In this document: positions 1 to 5,755 of the stretch, piece after piece
Layout of the letters: the number at the start of each line of letters is the position of its first letter
Numbering within the stretch: the first letter of the stretch is position 1
Assembly (NCBI GenBank): GCA_031279525.1
Contig: JAITIH010000148.1
Location: 1 to 5,913 of the forward strand
Source of the DNA: Deltaproteobacteria bacterium
GTDB lineage: Bacteria > Desulfobacterota > Desulfarculia > Adiutricales > Adiutricaceae
Direction of reading: 5' to 3'
Length of the DNA: 5,913 nt
Program-made: the position numbers and the translations under genes
The notes under the pieces: generated by a model
The model's input: only the letters and a program-made list of their open reading frames with translations
What the model was told of the DNA's origin: nothing
Database searches by the model: none

Positions 1-1
1 T

Positions 2-73
2 TTGTGTCTGGACAATCGCTATAGCGCCACATTCCGTTGTTTCATGTCCTGGGGCGAAGCCAACGCTTCATGA
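2..73 (+). CDS. possible C-terminal fragment of an unknown protein, cut by the window edge
   Basis: The plus-strand frame beginning at base 2 is open for 23 codons to a TGA at 71-73, so it could be the tail of a gene starting outside the window and convergent with rpoZ. The residues (ending in SWGEANAS) match no family I recognise. A second plus-strand frame, from base 3, is also open, for about 43 codons to a TAA near 129-131, so the frame cannot be settled here. A 5-bp hairpin (GAAGC 56-60, GCTTC 65-69) and a T7 run near 83-89 follow, which is weakly compatible with a gene end. It could equally be non-coding. The call rests only on the open frame. Confidence 0.15.
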   Translation: MCLDNRYSATFRCFMSWGEANAS

Positions 74-120
74 TCGTTTAGGTTTTTTTGGCGGTTTATG
101 GGGGGTGAGGGGCGATTGGC

Positions 121-167
121 TGCGGCTTTAAGGGCCGCATGGCTTGCCGGGGCCAAAGGGCCCCGGC
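121..167. other. two tandem GC-rich hairpins downstream of rpoZ
   Basis: TGCGGC (121-126) pairs with GCCGCA (134-139) around a 7-nt loop. GCCGGGGCC (146-154) pairs perfectly with GGCCCCGGC (159-167) around AAAG. On the minus strand these lie about 33 nt and 61 nt past the rpoZ stop, where a transcript end is expected. Neither is followed by a T-tract in either direction, so this is not a classical intrinsic terminator. It could act as a 3' stabilising structure, a Rho-assisted end, or a block between convergent transcripts. Confidence 0.4.
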
Positions 168-199
168 CGGCTTGACCGCCCAGAAGGAGGGATGGGCGA

Positions 200-463
200 T
201 TAATCTTCCATGCTGTCTTCGTCGATGATTTCGATGGTGTCTTCGGTCTCGTCGTTCGGGGAGGGCTCGTATTCCTTGACGTTTAGGCTGGTGATGAGCC
301 CTTCGGCGATTTCCCTTAAGGAGAGAACCACTTCCTTATTGTTGCGGGCCGAAAGGGGCCGGGCCCCCTTTTTCAGCTGCCGGGCCCGTTCCGCGGCCAG
401 GTGAACCAGGACGAACCTGTTTTCCACCATATTCAAACAATCTTCAACCGTGACTCTGGCCAT
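200..463 (-). CDS. rpoZ: DNA-directed RNA polymerase omega subunit
   Basis: This 87-residue protein is the omega subunit, which wraps the C-terminal end of beta' and helps RNA polymerase assemble; in many proteobacteria it also forms part of a ppGpp site. The opening [11 protein letters not shown], the segment [16 protein letters not shown] (residues 15-30) and the helix [15 protein letters not shown] (43-57) are the family signature in the right order. Length is close to the roughly 70-90 residues usual for omega. The ATG at 461-463 is preceded by GGAG (469-472 on this strand) with a 5-nt gap, which supports the start. The tail, residues 66-87, is strongly acidic, with 11 Asp/Glu of 22 and no basic residue. 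The gene lies 57 bp after the HU gene on the same strand, with no clear terminator between, so co-transcription from the HU promoter is likely. I am confident of the identity. Confidence 0.96.
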   Translation of the reverse strand: MARVTVEDCLNMVENRFVLVHLAAERARQLKKGARPLSARNNKEVVLSLREIAEGLITSLNVKEYEPSPNDETEDTIEIIDEDSMED

Positions 464-520
464 ATTCTCTCCAAAGGCGCCCTAAAAAGGGGAGGGGCGG
501 ACGGTTTAGGGTTAAAATTT

Positions 521-796
521 TTAGCTATTGACCCGATCCTTTAAGGGCTTAGAGCACTTGAACTTGACGCTCTTAGTGGCCGGGATATGGATAGCTTCCT
601 TGGTGCGGGGATTGAAGCCCGACCGAGCCGCTCGCTCGACCACGGCGAAGGAGCCTAACCCGGCCAGGGTGAGGGCTCCGGTCTCGGCGATTTCGTCGGT
701 GGCCAACTCGATCAGACAATTTAAGGCCTTGGAAGCCTGGGACTGGGTCAGATTGGCGTTTTCGGCTATTTTAGCCACCAATTCAGCTTTGGTCAT
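521..796 (-). CDS. HU-family nucleoid DNA-binding protein
   Basis: A complete 91-residue HU/IHF-family protein that bends and compacts DNA as a dimer in the nucleoid. Residues 1-45 are the N-terminal helical dimerisation half (MTKAELVAKIAENANLT onward). LGSFAVVERAARSG (47-60) leads into the DNA-grasping beta arm, RSGFNPRTKEAIHIPATK (58-75), in which Pro63 matches the intercalating proline of HU and IHF. The end, KFKCSKPLKDRVN (78-90), is the typical C-terminal helix. The arm is closer to HU than to IHF, but alpha/beta assignment is not possible here, so no symbol is given. The ATG at 794-796 has AAGGA (802-806) 5 nt upstream. Cys27 and Cys81 are uncommon for HU. It leads the probable HU-rpoZ operon and is divergent from lon. 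Its upstream DNA carries phased A-tracts and an inverted repeat that could serve autoregulation; that is inference. Confidence 0.95.
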   Translation of the reverse strand: MTKAELVAKIAENANLTQSQASKALNCLIELATDEIAETGALTLAGLGSFAVVERAARSGFNPRTKEAIHIPATKSVKFKCSKPLKDRVNS

Positions 797-837
797 GAAA
801 TTCCTTTCTTGAAATCCATATTTTCGTCAGTTCCTAA

Positions 838-862
838 GGCTTGAGGCCTGGCGGGTCAAGCC
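838..862. promoter_or_regulatory. inverted repeat in the HU leader, possible operator or mRNA hairpin
   Basis: GGCTTGA (838-844) is the perfect reverse complement of TCAAGCC (856-862), separated by 11 nt. It lies 42 bp upstream of the HU start codon, within the expected 5' untranslated leader. The right arm is part of the 9-mer GGTCAAGCC that recurs in the 37-bp tandem array. It could be a protein-binding dyad or an RNA hairpin. No regulator is identifiable from the sequence. Confidence 0.35.
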
Positions 863-909
863 GCGGAACCGTTTCGTAAAATAAAATAAACTAAAAGAGT
901 CTTAAAACT

Positions 910-992
910 AAAAAAAAATAGAATTTAATACGGTTAAGTCTCCCCAGACTTCAAAAAAATCTAAGACTACCACAAAAAAAAGGGAAAAAAAA
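910..992. promoter_or_regulatory. phased A-tracts, probable intrinsically curved DNA upstream of the HU gene
   Basis: Uninterrupted A runs lie at 910-918, 953-959, 974-981 and 985-992. Their centres are 42, 21.5 and 11 bp apart, close to 4, 2 and 1 turns of a 10.5-bp helix. A-tracts in phase with the helix bend DNA. On the minus strand these are T-tracts in and upstream of the HU promoter region, where curvature and UP-like contacts can affect transcription. A further A6 run at 1011-1016 is out of phase. Confidence 0.5.
925..954 (-). promoter_or_regulatory. candidate sigma-70-type promoter for HU-rpoZ
   Basis: On the minus strand, TTGAAG (949-954) as -35 and TATTAA (925-930) as -10 are separated by 18 bp, each matching four of six consensus bases. 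T-tracts upstream of the -35 resemble an UP element. It would give a leader of roughly 120 nt that includes the 838-862 inverted repeat. The match is modest in an AT-rich stretch where chance hits are common. Confidence 0.3.
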
Positions 993-1062
993 GACTAAAT
1001 TCGGAATCTCAAAAAAGTTTTCCCCCCAAGGTCGCGAACTCCGATTTTAACCATGAAATCCC

Positions 1063-1068
1063 TATAAT
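1063..1068 (+). promoter_or_regulatory. perfect -10 hexamer TATAAT upstream of the tandem array
   Basis: TATAAT is an exact consensus -10 box on the plus strand, in otherwise GC-rich sequence, about 45 bp before the repeats start. No recognisable -35 lies 16-18 bp upstream (bases 1039-1046 read like CTCCGATT). It could be a chance match or a promoter depending on an activator or another contact. If used, transcription would cross the repeats towards lon. Confidence 0.2.
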
Positions 1069-1114
1069 GCCTTTTTCCCGCCTCCTGGTCAAGGCCACGG
1101 TCGCCGCCGCCGGA

Positions 1115-1297
1115 TAAGGCCCTAGGTCAAGCCCTCGCCCTAAGGCCCTGGTCAAGCCCTAAGTCAAACCCTCGCTCTAAGGCCCTGGTCAAGCCCTAAG
1201 TCAAGCCCTCGCTCTAAGGCCCTGGTCAAGCCCTAAGTCAAGCTCTCGCTCTAAGGCCCTGGTCAAGCCCTAAGTCAAGCTCTCGCTCTAAGGCCCC
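1115..1297. repeat. 37-bp tandem repeat array: four full copies plus partial ends
   Basis: Full units run 1141-1177, 1178-1214, 1215-1251 and 1252-1288, with no spacers. A degenerate 26-bp unit (1115-1140) precedes them and a truncated start of a fifth (1289-1297) follows. Units differ at only one or two bases: unit 1 has A where the others have G at unit position 28, and units 3 and 4 share a C-to-T change. On the minus strand a unit divides into GGGCTTGACTTA, GGGCTTGACCA and GGGCCTTAGAGCGA, so it is itself a threefold degenerate repeat. The 26-bp unit lacks exactly one 11-bp sub-block. The unit length is not a multiple of three and contains stops on both strands, so it is not coding. Each unit carries two CTTGAC elements on the minus strand, that is, facing HU. 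Confidence 0.93.
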
Positions 1298-1536
1298 GAC
1301 GCGGCGTTGAGCTGCGGCGGGTTGGCCGGAGAGTTGGGGTTGCCGAGCCCTAAAGAAACCGAAGAAGGCCTAAATCGGCCGTTAATGGACTGTATAAATC
1401 ATTTTGATTGACTTTAAGCCATTAAGACTTACGCGAGATTTTTTTGGCTTTAATAATTCAACTTAAAACATTAATAAAACATATTAATCAAATAAAGAAA
1501 TTCTTTTTTCAAAAATATGGGATGATTTTAGGTGGA
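1298..1536. other. intergenic stretch: GC-rich, then strongly AT-rich
   Basis: No gene is visible. The left part (1298-1380) is GC-rich and ends in a small hairpin, GGCC TAAATC GGCC (1367-1380). From about 1391 the sequence becomes very AT-rich, with clusters such as ATTAATAAAAC and ATATTAAT around 1469-1487. TTGACT at 1408-1413 resembles a -35 box but has no acceptable -10 at 16-18 bp. The block could act as an upstream activating or protein-binding region for lon. I see no CIRCE element or convincing heat-shock sigma promoter. Confidence 0.5.
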
Positions 1537-1558
1537 TCCAGGAGCCCTGGAATTTTTT
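1537..1558 (+). terminator. compact terminator-like hairpin with T6 tract upstream of lon
   Basis: TCCAGG (1537-1542) pairs perfectly with CCTGGA (1546-1551) around the triloop AGC, followed by one A and then six T (1553-1558). Stem plus immediate T-run on the plus strand is the form of an intrinsic terminator, though the 6-bp stem is short. It ends about 82 bp before the lon ATG. It could stop read-through from the repeat region, act as an attenuator in a long lon leader, or be a dyad operator next to the candidate lon promoter. Confidence 0.4.
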
Positions 1559-1583
1559 ACATTTTTTCCAGATCTGTTAAGAT
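1556..1583 (+). promoter_or_regulatory. lon: candidate sigma-70-type promoter for lon
   Basis: TTTACA (1556-1561) matches five of six bases of the -35 consensus. TAAGAT (1578-1583) matches four of six of the -10, with a 16-bp spacer. Transcription would start near 1590 and give a leader of about 50 nt. The -35 overlaps the T-tract of the hairpin at 1537-1558, so a factor bound to that dyad could exclude polymerase. Other AT-rich sites upstream cannot be ruled out. Confidence 0.35.
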
Positions 1584-1640
1584 AGGCCCACTTAAGGCCC
1601 CCTGGCCTTTACCCTATCGTTGAGGTGTCTATTCTCTAAC

Positions 1641-4070
1641 ATGGTCGCTTATCGCAATGAGCTGGAAGTCGCCAACGAGCTCCCGCTGCTAGCCGTTCGG
1701 GACGTGGTGATTTTCACCGACATGATTTTGCCTCTATACATTGGCCGGGACGTTTCCATGGCGGCCGTGGAGGCGGCTTTGGCCGGCTCCAAGCAGTTGG
1801 TCATCGCCGCCCAGAAAATTCTCCATCAAGACAACCCCGACCCGGACGATCTTTATAAGATTGGCGCGGTGGCCCAGATCTTGCGGCAGTCGCGCCTGCC
1901 CGACGGGCGGCTCAAGATTTTAGTCCAGGGCCTGGCCAAGGCCCGGGTCGTCGAGGTCCTGGCCCGGGACCCCTACATCAAGGTGGGCCTGGAGGTCATC
2001 GAGGAGCCCCCGGCCCCGGCCGAGTCGGTGAAGCTGGAGGCCTTAAAGCGAAACGTCCGGGAAAAAAGCCAAAAGATTATGTCCCTTAGGGAGGTTCTCT
2101 CCGACGAGGCGGTCAGCCTCTTGGAGGGCCTAGACGACCCAGGGCGCTTAGCCGATCTGGTCATCAGCAACCTTCAGGTCAAGGTGACCGAGGCCCAGAA
2201 GGTCCTAGAGGCCATCGACCCCCAAGAGCGGCTGTCCATGGTCAACGACATCTTGAGCCAGGAGCTCAAGGTGGCCACCATGCAGGCTAAGCTCGACTCC
2301 GAGACCCGCGAGGAGATGGACCGGTCGCAAAAGGAGTTTTACCTGCGCGAGCAGATGCGGGCCATCAAAAAGGAGCTGGGCGACGACGTCGGCCGCGACG
2401 ACGAGACCTTGGAGTACCGGGCCCGGATCAAAAACGCCCGCCTACCCAAGCGCGTGGCCTCGGAAGTGGCCCGGCAGTTGACCAGGCTCGAGTGGATGCA
2501 CCCGGACGCGGCCGAGGCGGCCATCATTCGGTCGTACCTAGACTGGATCGTCGAGCTGCCCTGGTCGGTCAACACCCGCGACCGCCTAGACTTAAGGGAG
2601 GCCAAAAAGGTCTTAGACGCCGACCACTATAACCTCCAAAAGGTCAAGGACCGGATCTTGGAGTACCTCGCGGTCATGAAGCTGAACCATCGGCAGAAGG
2701 GCCCCATCATCTGCTTTTTGGGCCCTCCGGGGGTCGGCAAAACGAGCCTTGGCCAGTCCATCGCCCGGGCCATGGGCCGCAAGTTCGTGCGTTTTTCCCT
2801 AGGCGGCTTAAAGGACGAGGCCGAGATCCGCGGCCACCGCCGGACCTACATCGGGGCCTTGCCCGGCCGCATCATCCAGGGTTTGAAGACGGCCGGGACC
2901 AACAACCCGGTCTTCATGCTAGACGAAGTCGATAAGATCGGCTCGGACTTTCGGGGGGATCCGGCCTCGGCCCTTTTGGAAGTTTTGGACCCGGAGCAGA
3001 ACGCCAACTTCTCCGACCACTACTTAAACCTTCCCTTCGATTTGTCCAACGTTATGTTCATCACCACGGCCAATTTTTTGGACTCCATCCCCCAGGCCTT
3101 AGAAGACCGCATGGAGGTCATTTACCTTTCCGGCTACACCGCCGAGGAAAAGGTGGCCATCGCCAAAAAGCACTTGATCCCGCGTCTTACCCGGGACCAC
3201 GGCCTAAAGCCGGGCCTCCTCACCATCCAGGACTCGGCCATTAACCAGGTCATCGCCGGCTACACCCAAGAGGCCGGCTTGCGGGGCCTGGACCGTAAGC
3301 TCGCGGCCATCTGCCGCAAGGTGGCCCGCAAAGTGGCTGAGGGCCGGGACAAGCCTTACCGGGTGACCCAAGCCCAACTGGCCCGCTTTTTAGGCCCGCC
3401 GGAGGTCCTGCCGGAGCCGGAGCGGCTGGAGGGCCAGTCGGGCGTGGCCACGGGCCTGGCCTGGACCGAAAGCGGCGGGGAAATCATGTACATTGAGGTC
3501 CGGGCCATGCTGGGCAAAGGCAACCTCACCTTGACCGGCCAGTTGGGCGAGATCATGCGGGAGAGCGCTCAGACCGTCTTGGCCTACGTAAGAGCCCACG
3601 CCGTGGAGCTGGGGCTTTCTCGGGATTTTTTCGATTCCCAAGACATTCACATTCACGTGCCGGCCGGGGCCGTGCCTAAAGAAGGCCCCTCGGCCGGGAC
3701 GGCCCTCATGACGGCCTTGCTCTCGGCCCTTTTGGACCGCCCGGCCCCCAAGAATCTGGCCATGACCGGGGAGATCACCCTCCGCGGTCAGGTCATGGCC
3801 ATTGGCGGGCTTAAAGAAAAAGCCTTAGCCGCCCTAAGGGCCCGGGTCAAGCGCATCGTCATCCCCCGCCAGAACAAAAAAGATTTGGTCGAGCTGCCGG
3901 TCAGCCTCAAGAAAAAGGTGGAGTTCATCTTGGTCGACGACATCCAAGAGCTGTTGGCCGTGGTTTTCCCGGACTTTCGCTTCCAGCCCGCACCGGCTAA
4001 GCGCGAGGCCCCCAGGCTTAGGCGGCGGCCGCCGCGGCCTCGGCGCCGGGCTCAGGCTCAGCCGACGTGA
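1641..4070 (+). CDS. lon: ATP-dependent serine protease Lon
   Basis: An 809-residue LonA protease, a cytosolic hexamer that uses ATP to unfold and degrade damaged and regulatory proteins. The N-terminal substrate-binding domain begins with [12 protein letters not shown] (14-25) and is followed by the coiled helical region. The AAA+ module has Walker A GPPGVGKT (361-368) and Walker [11 protein letters not shown], with Asp428-Glu429. The protease domain has Ser684 in GPSAG and Lys727 in GGLKEK, the catalytic Ser-Lys pair; their 43-residue spacing is as in E. coli Lon (Ser679, Lys722). No domain is missing and no frameshift is seen. I prefer the ATG at 1641. The in-frame TTG at 1620 would add seven residues (816 in total) but has no ribosome-binding site, whereas GAGGTG (1622-1627) lies 13 nt before the ATG, a somewhat long gap. 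The tail is unusual: residues 787-803 hold nine Arg and one Lys. The stop overlaps the next gene by four bases. Confidence 0.97.
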   Translation: MVAYRNELEVANELPLLAVRDVVIFTDMILPLYIGRDVSMAAVEAALAGSKQLVIAAQKILHQDNPDPDDLYKIGAVAQILRQSRLPDGRLKILVQGLAKARVVEVLARDPYIKVGLEVIEEPPAPAESVKLEALKRNVREKSQKIMSLREVLSDEAVSLLEGLDDPGRLADLVISNLQVKVTEAQKVLEAIDPQERLSMVNDILSQELKVATMQAKLDSETREEMDRSQKEFYLREQMRAIKKELGDDVGRDDETLEYRARIKNARLPKRVASEVARQLTRLEWMHPDAAEAAIIRSYLDWIVELPWSVNTRDRLDLREAKKVLDADHYNLQKVKDRILEYLAVMKLNHRQKGPIICFLGPPGVGKTSLGQSIARAMGRKFVRFSLGGLKDEAEIRGHRRTYIGALPGRIIQGLKTAGTNNPVFMLDEVDKIGSDFRGDPASALLEVLDPEQNANFSDHYLNLPFDLSNVMFITTANFLDSIPQALEDRMEVIYLSGYTAEEKVAIAKKHLIPRLTRDHGLKPGLLTIQDSAINQVIAGYTQEAGLRGLDRKLAAICRKVARKVAEGRDKPYRVTQAQLARFLGPPEVLPEPERLEGQSGVATGLAWTESGGEIMYIEVRAMLGKGNLTLTGQLGEIMRESAQTVLAYVRAHAVELGLSRDFFDSQDIHIHVPAGAVPKEGPSAGTALMTALLSALLDRPAPKNLAMTGEITLRGQVMAIGGLKEKALAALRARVKRIVIPRQNKKDLVELPVSLKKKVEFILVDDIQELLAVVFPDFRFQPAPAKREAPRLRRRPPRPRRRAQAQPT

Positions 4071-5035
4071 GGACCGGGGCCTTTAAAGGCTGCCGGCTCT
4101 GCGGCCACAACTGCCTTGTCGACCGCTTCGCCGGCCAGGTGGGTCGCTGTGGGGCCGGCCAGAAGATCGGCCTGGCCCTGGGCGTGGTCCACCACGGCGA
4201 GGAGCCGCCCCTATCCGGGGTCTACCCGGGCGGCGGCTCGGGGGCCATCTTTTTCACCCGCTGCAATTTGGCCTGCGCCTTTTGCCAGAACTGGCAGATT
4301 TCCCAGACCGTCGGGGCCGGGGTGGAAGTCGAGGTCGACGTCTTGGTGGAGGTCATGTACCAGCTGGCCGAAGCCGGGGTCCACAACATTAACCTGGTCT
4401 CCCCTACGCCCCACGTGGCCGAGATCGCCAAGGCCCTAGAGCGGGCCAAGAACCGCGGCTTTAGGCTGCCCATCGTTTACAACACCGGCGGCTACGACTC
4501 TTTGCGCGCCCTGGCCATCATGGAGGGGCTGGTCGACGTGTACCTGCCGGACATAAAGATAGGCCAGGACCCGACCCTGGCTCCCGGGGAGCCAGACTCG
4601 GTGGCCATGCGCCTTTTTGGGGCCGGCGACTACGCCTTCGTCAATCAACAGGCCGTCCAAGAAATGCATAGGCAGACCGGGACCTTGACCTTGGACGGCC
4701 GGGGCCTGGCCGTTCGGGGCCTTTTGGTCCGCCATCTGGTCCTTCCGGACAACTTAGCCCGGACTAACCTGGTCTTGCCGTGGGTGGCCGAGCGCCTAGG
4801 GACCGACTCCTTCGTTAGCCTCATGGCCCAGTACCACCCCAACCACCGCCTAATGCGCGACGACGCCAGCGAGTATCGCCAGTTTCTGGGGCTGACCCGG
4901 CCCTTAAGCGTAAGAGAGTACGATCGGTCTGTGGACCAGGCCTGGGAGCTGGGCCTAGTCAACACCTTCGTTCAAGATCTAAGCGCGGCCGACAACTACC
5001 GGCCTGACTTTAGTAAACCAATCGTCTTTAACTGA
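4067..5035 (+). CDS. radical SAM Fe-S protein, PflX-like (COG1313 type)
   Basis: A complete 322-residue radical-SAM protein of the group named PflX for its likeness to pyruvate formate-lyase activating enzymes; the true reaction and substrate are not established. The [4Fe-4S]/SAM motif is CNLACAFC (Cys66, Cys70, Cys73; CX3CX2C). An N-terminal set, Cys9, Cys12, Cys16 and Cys28, in a C-x2-C-x3-C-x11-C pattern is typical of the group and could bind a second metal centre. Later family motifs are YNTGGYD (138-144), DVYLPDIK (157-164), RHLVLP (222-227) and SLMAQYHP (251-258). A short Pro/Gly-rich stretch, about 168-176, looks like an insertion relative to the family as I recall it. The GTG start overlaps the lon stop (GTGA) and has no recognisable Shine-Dalgarno, so translation is probably coupled to lon. 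No glycyl-radical enzyme gene is nearby, so a PFL-activase role is not supported here. Confidence 0.9.
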   Translation: MRTGAFKGCRLCGHNCLVDRFAGQVGRCGAGQKIGLALGVVHHGEEPPLSGVYPGGGSGAIFFTRCNLACAFCQNWQISQTVGAGVEVEVDVLVEVMYQLAEAGVHNINLVSPTPHVAEIAKALERAKNRGFRLPIVYNTGGYDSLRALAIMEGLVDVYLPDIKIGQDPTLAPGEPDSVAMRLFGAGDYAFVNQQAVQEMHRQTGTLTLDGRGLAVRGLLVRHLVLPDNLARTNLVLPWVAERLGTDSFVSLMAQYHPNHRLMRDDASEYRQFLGLTRPLSVREYDRSVDQAWELGLVNTFVQDLSAADNYRPDFSKPIVFN

Positions 5036-5557
5036 AAAGGGCAAAAACCCCTCGCGCGCGAAAGGCCAACGGCGCGGCCGTCTTTCGCCGACCTAAACTT
5101 CAATAAACCCGATAGCCAAAAAAAGGCCCAAAAGAAGGTTTATGGGGGCGTCCTTAAGGGGCCCAAAGGCTAGATTGGCCCTAAAGAGGCCAGTAAGATT
5201 AGGTAAGGCCCTTGCGGCTATATAAGATAGATAGGGCTTAAGAGCGATCTTAATGGTTTAGGCGAAAGGGCCCGCCTAAAAAATAGCCCTAAAACGGGCC
5301 AAAAATCGTCTAGAGACTCCTCCCCGCGGTCCCGTCATGGGCTAAATGGCCTAAAACGGCCCCCTTAAGGCGCTAAAAAAGCGACCTTTCGGGCCCTAAT
5401 CCTCGCCATTAGCCCCTGGCGCCTAAGCCAGAGACGGCCTCCTCTGGCTAGCCCTTGACCCAAAAACAAGACATTCTAACAATTTTGTCGGAAAGTTTCG
5501 CGAGGCCTTGCGGCCGCCCGCTGAGCCAAAAAGGCGGTTTTAGGCCCATTTTTAAGG
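5036..5557. other. non-coding region rich in stop codons and small hairpins
   Basis: I see no gene in these 522 bp; stops (TAA, TAG) are frequent in all frames and motifs such as CCTAAA, GGCC and TTAAGG recur. It contains several stem-loops: GCGAAAG (5058-5064) with CTTTCGC (5082-5088); TGGCC/GGCCA (5176-5192); an 8-bp TTTAGGCG/CGCCTAAA (5257-5280); GCCC/GGGC (5286-5299) and GGCC/GGCC (5348-5361), both with loop TAAAAC; and an 8-bp AGCCAGAG/CTCTGGCT (5426-5449). None is followed by a T-tract on either strand, so no intrinsic terminator for lon and its partner can be named, although the 5058-5088 hairpin is best placed, 22 nt after the stop. Confidence 0.5.
5058..5088 (+). terminator. hairpin just after the radical-SAM gene, possible transcript end
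   Basis: GCGAAAG (5058-5064) and CTTTCGC (5082-5088) pair perfectly, with a GC-rich interior that can add further pairs through GCC and GGC. It lies 22 nt after the TGA of the radical-SAM gene, where an operon end is expected. No T-run follows, so it is not a standard intrinsic terminator; it could instead protect the 3' end of the transcript. Confidence 0.25.
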
Positions 5558-5755
5558 TTAAGCTCGCGGATATTCCCGTAAATTAAGCTCTTTAGCCAAT
5601 TTGAGCCTTAAAAACTTCGCCTTTTCCTCGGTCGAAGGCTTTTGGGCTTCAAAATCGGTCAAAGGCCTAATCGGCCTTCTTTTCACGTAAATGTCAGTAT
5701 TTCGGTTCCATATGGCCGCCCCCGGTCCAATCTCCCGCCTCCTTAAAGCCCCCAA
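5558..5755 (-). CDS. doubtful small basic hypothetical protein (65 codons)
   Basis: I do not recognise this protein. The frame opens after an in-frame stop at 5774-5776 and ends in TAA at 5558-5560. The only usual start near the beginning is TTG (5753-5755), which lacks a good Shine-Dalgarno. A strong AAGGAGG (5738-5744) lies inside the frame, six nt before an in-frame ATT. The product is basic, with RRR at 5-7 and KRRPIR at 25-30, and ends in a likely helix at 42-59. Codon composition is not out of line with the neighbours. Against it: no family match, a poor start, and a small GGCC-type hairpin (5662-5678) inside the frame like those in the surrounding non-coding DNA. It could be a decayed gene or chance. 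Confidence 0.25.
   Translation of the reverse strand: MGALRRREIGPGAAIWNRNTDIYVKRRPIRPLTDFEAQKPSTEEKAKFLRLKLAKELNLREYPRA

Noticed and set aside
528..812. 94-codon plus-strand ORF opposite the HU gene
   Set aside because: It mirrors the HU coding sequence, which is unmistakable.
1067..1117. 16-codon leader peptide ORF starting ATG at 1067
   Set aside because: No ribosome-binding site, overlaps the TATAAT, and shows no run of regulatory codons.
1115..1297. CRISPR array
   Set aside because: The 37-bp units abut directly with no unique spacers, and no cas gene is present.
1408..1413. TTGACT as -35 of a lon promoter
   Set aside because: No acceptable -10 lies 15-19 bp downstream.
1620..1640. 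TTG start for lon at 1620, adding seven residues
   Set aside because: No Shine-Dalgarno precedes it, the added residues are not typical of Lon, and a GAGGTG precedes the ATG at 1641.
797..1640. CIRCE or heat-shock sigma promoter for lon
   Set aside because: I looked for the TTAGCACTC/GAGTGCTAA dyad and a CTTGAA/CCCCAT pair and found neither.
3356..3656. Minus-strand open frames within the lon protease domain
   Set aside because: They lie opposite a conserved coding sequence and have compositions expected of antisense shadows in GC-rich DNA.
4116..4965. Alternative-frame and minus-strand ORFs of 67-107 codons across the radical-SAM gene
   Set aside because: They are shadows of a gene whose motifs are clear; their products are low-complexity and match nothing known to me.
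5257..5280. Intrinsic terminator at the 8-bp TTTAGGCG/CGCCTAAA stem
   Set aside because: A-runs follow on the plus strand and no T-tract follows on the minus strand, so the arrangement is wrong for termination in either direction.
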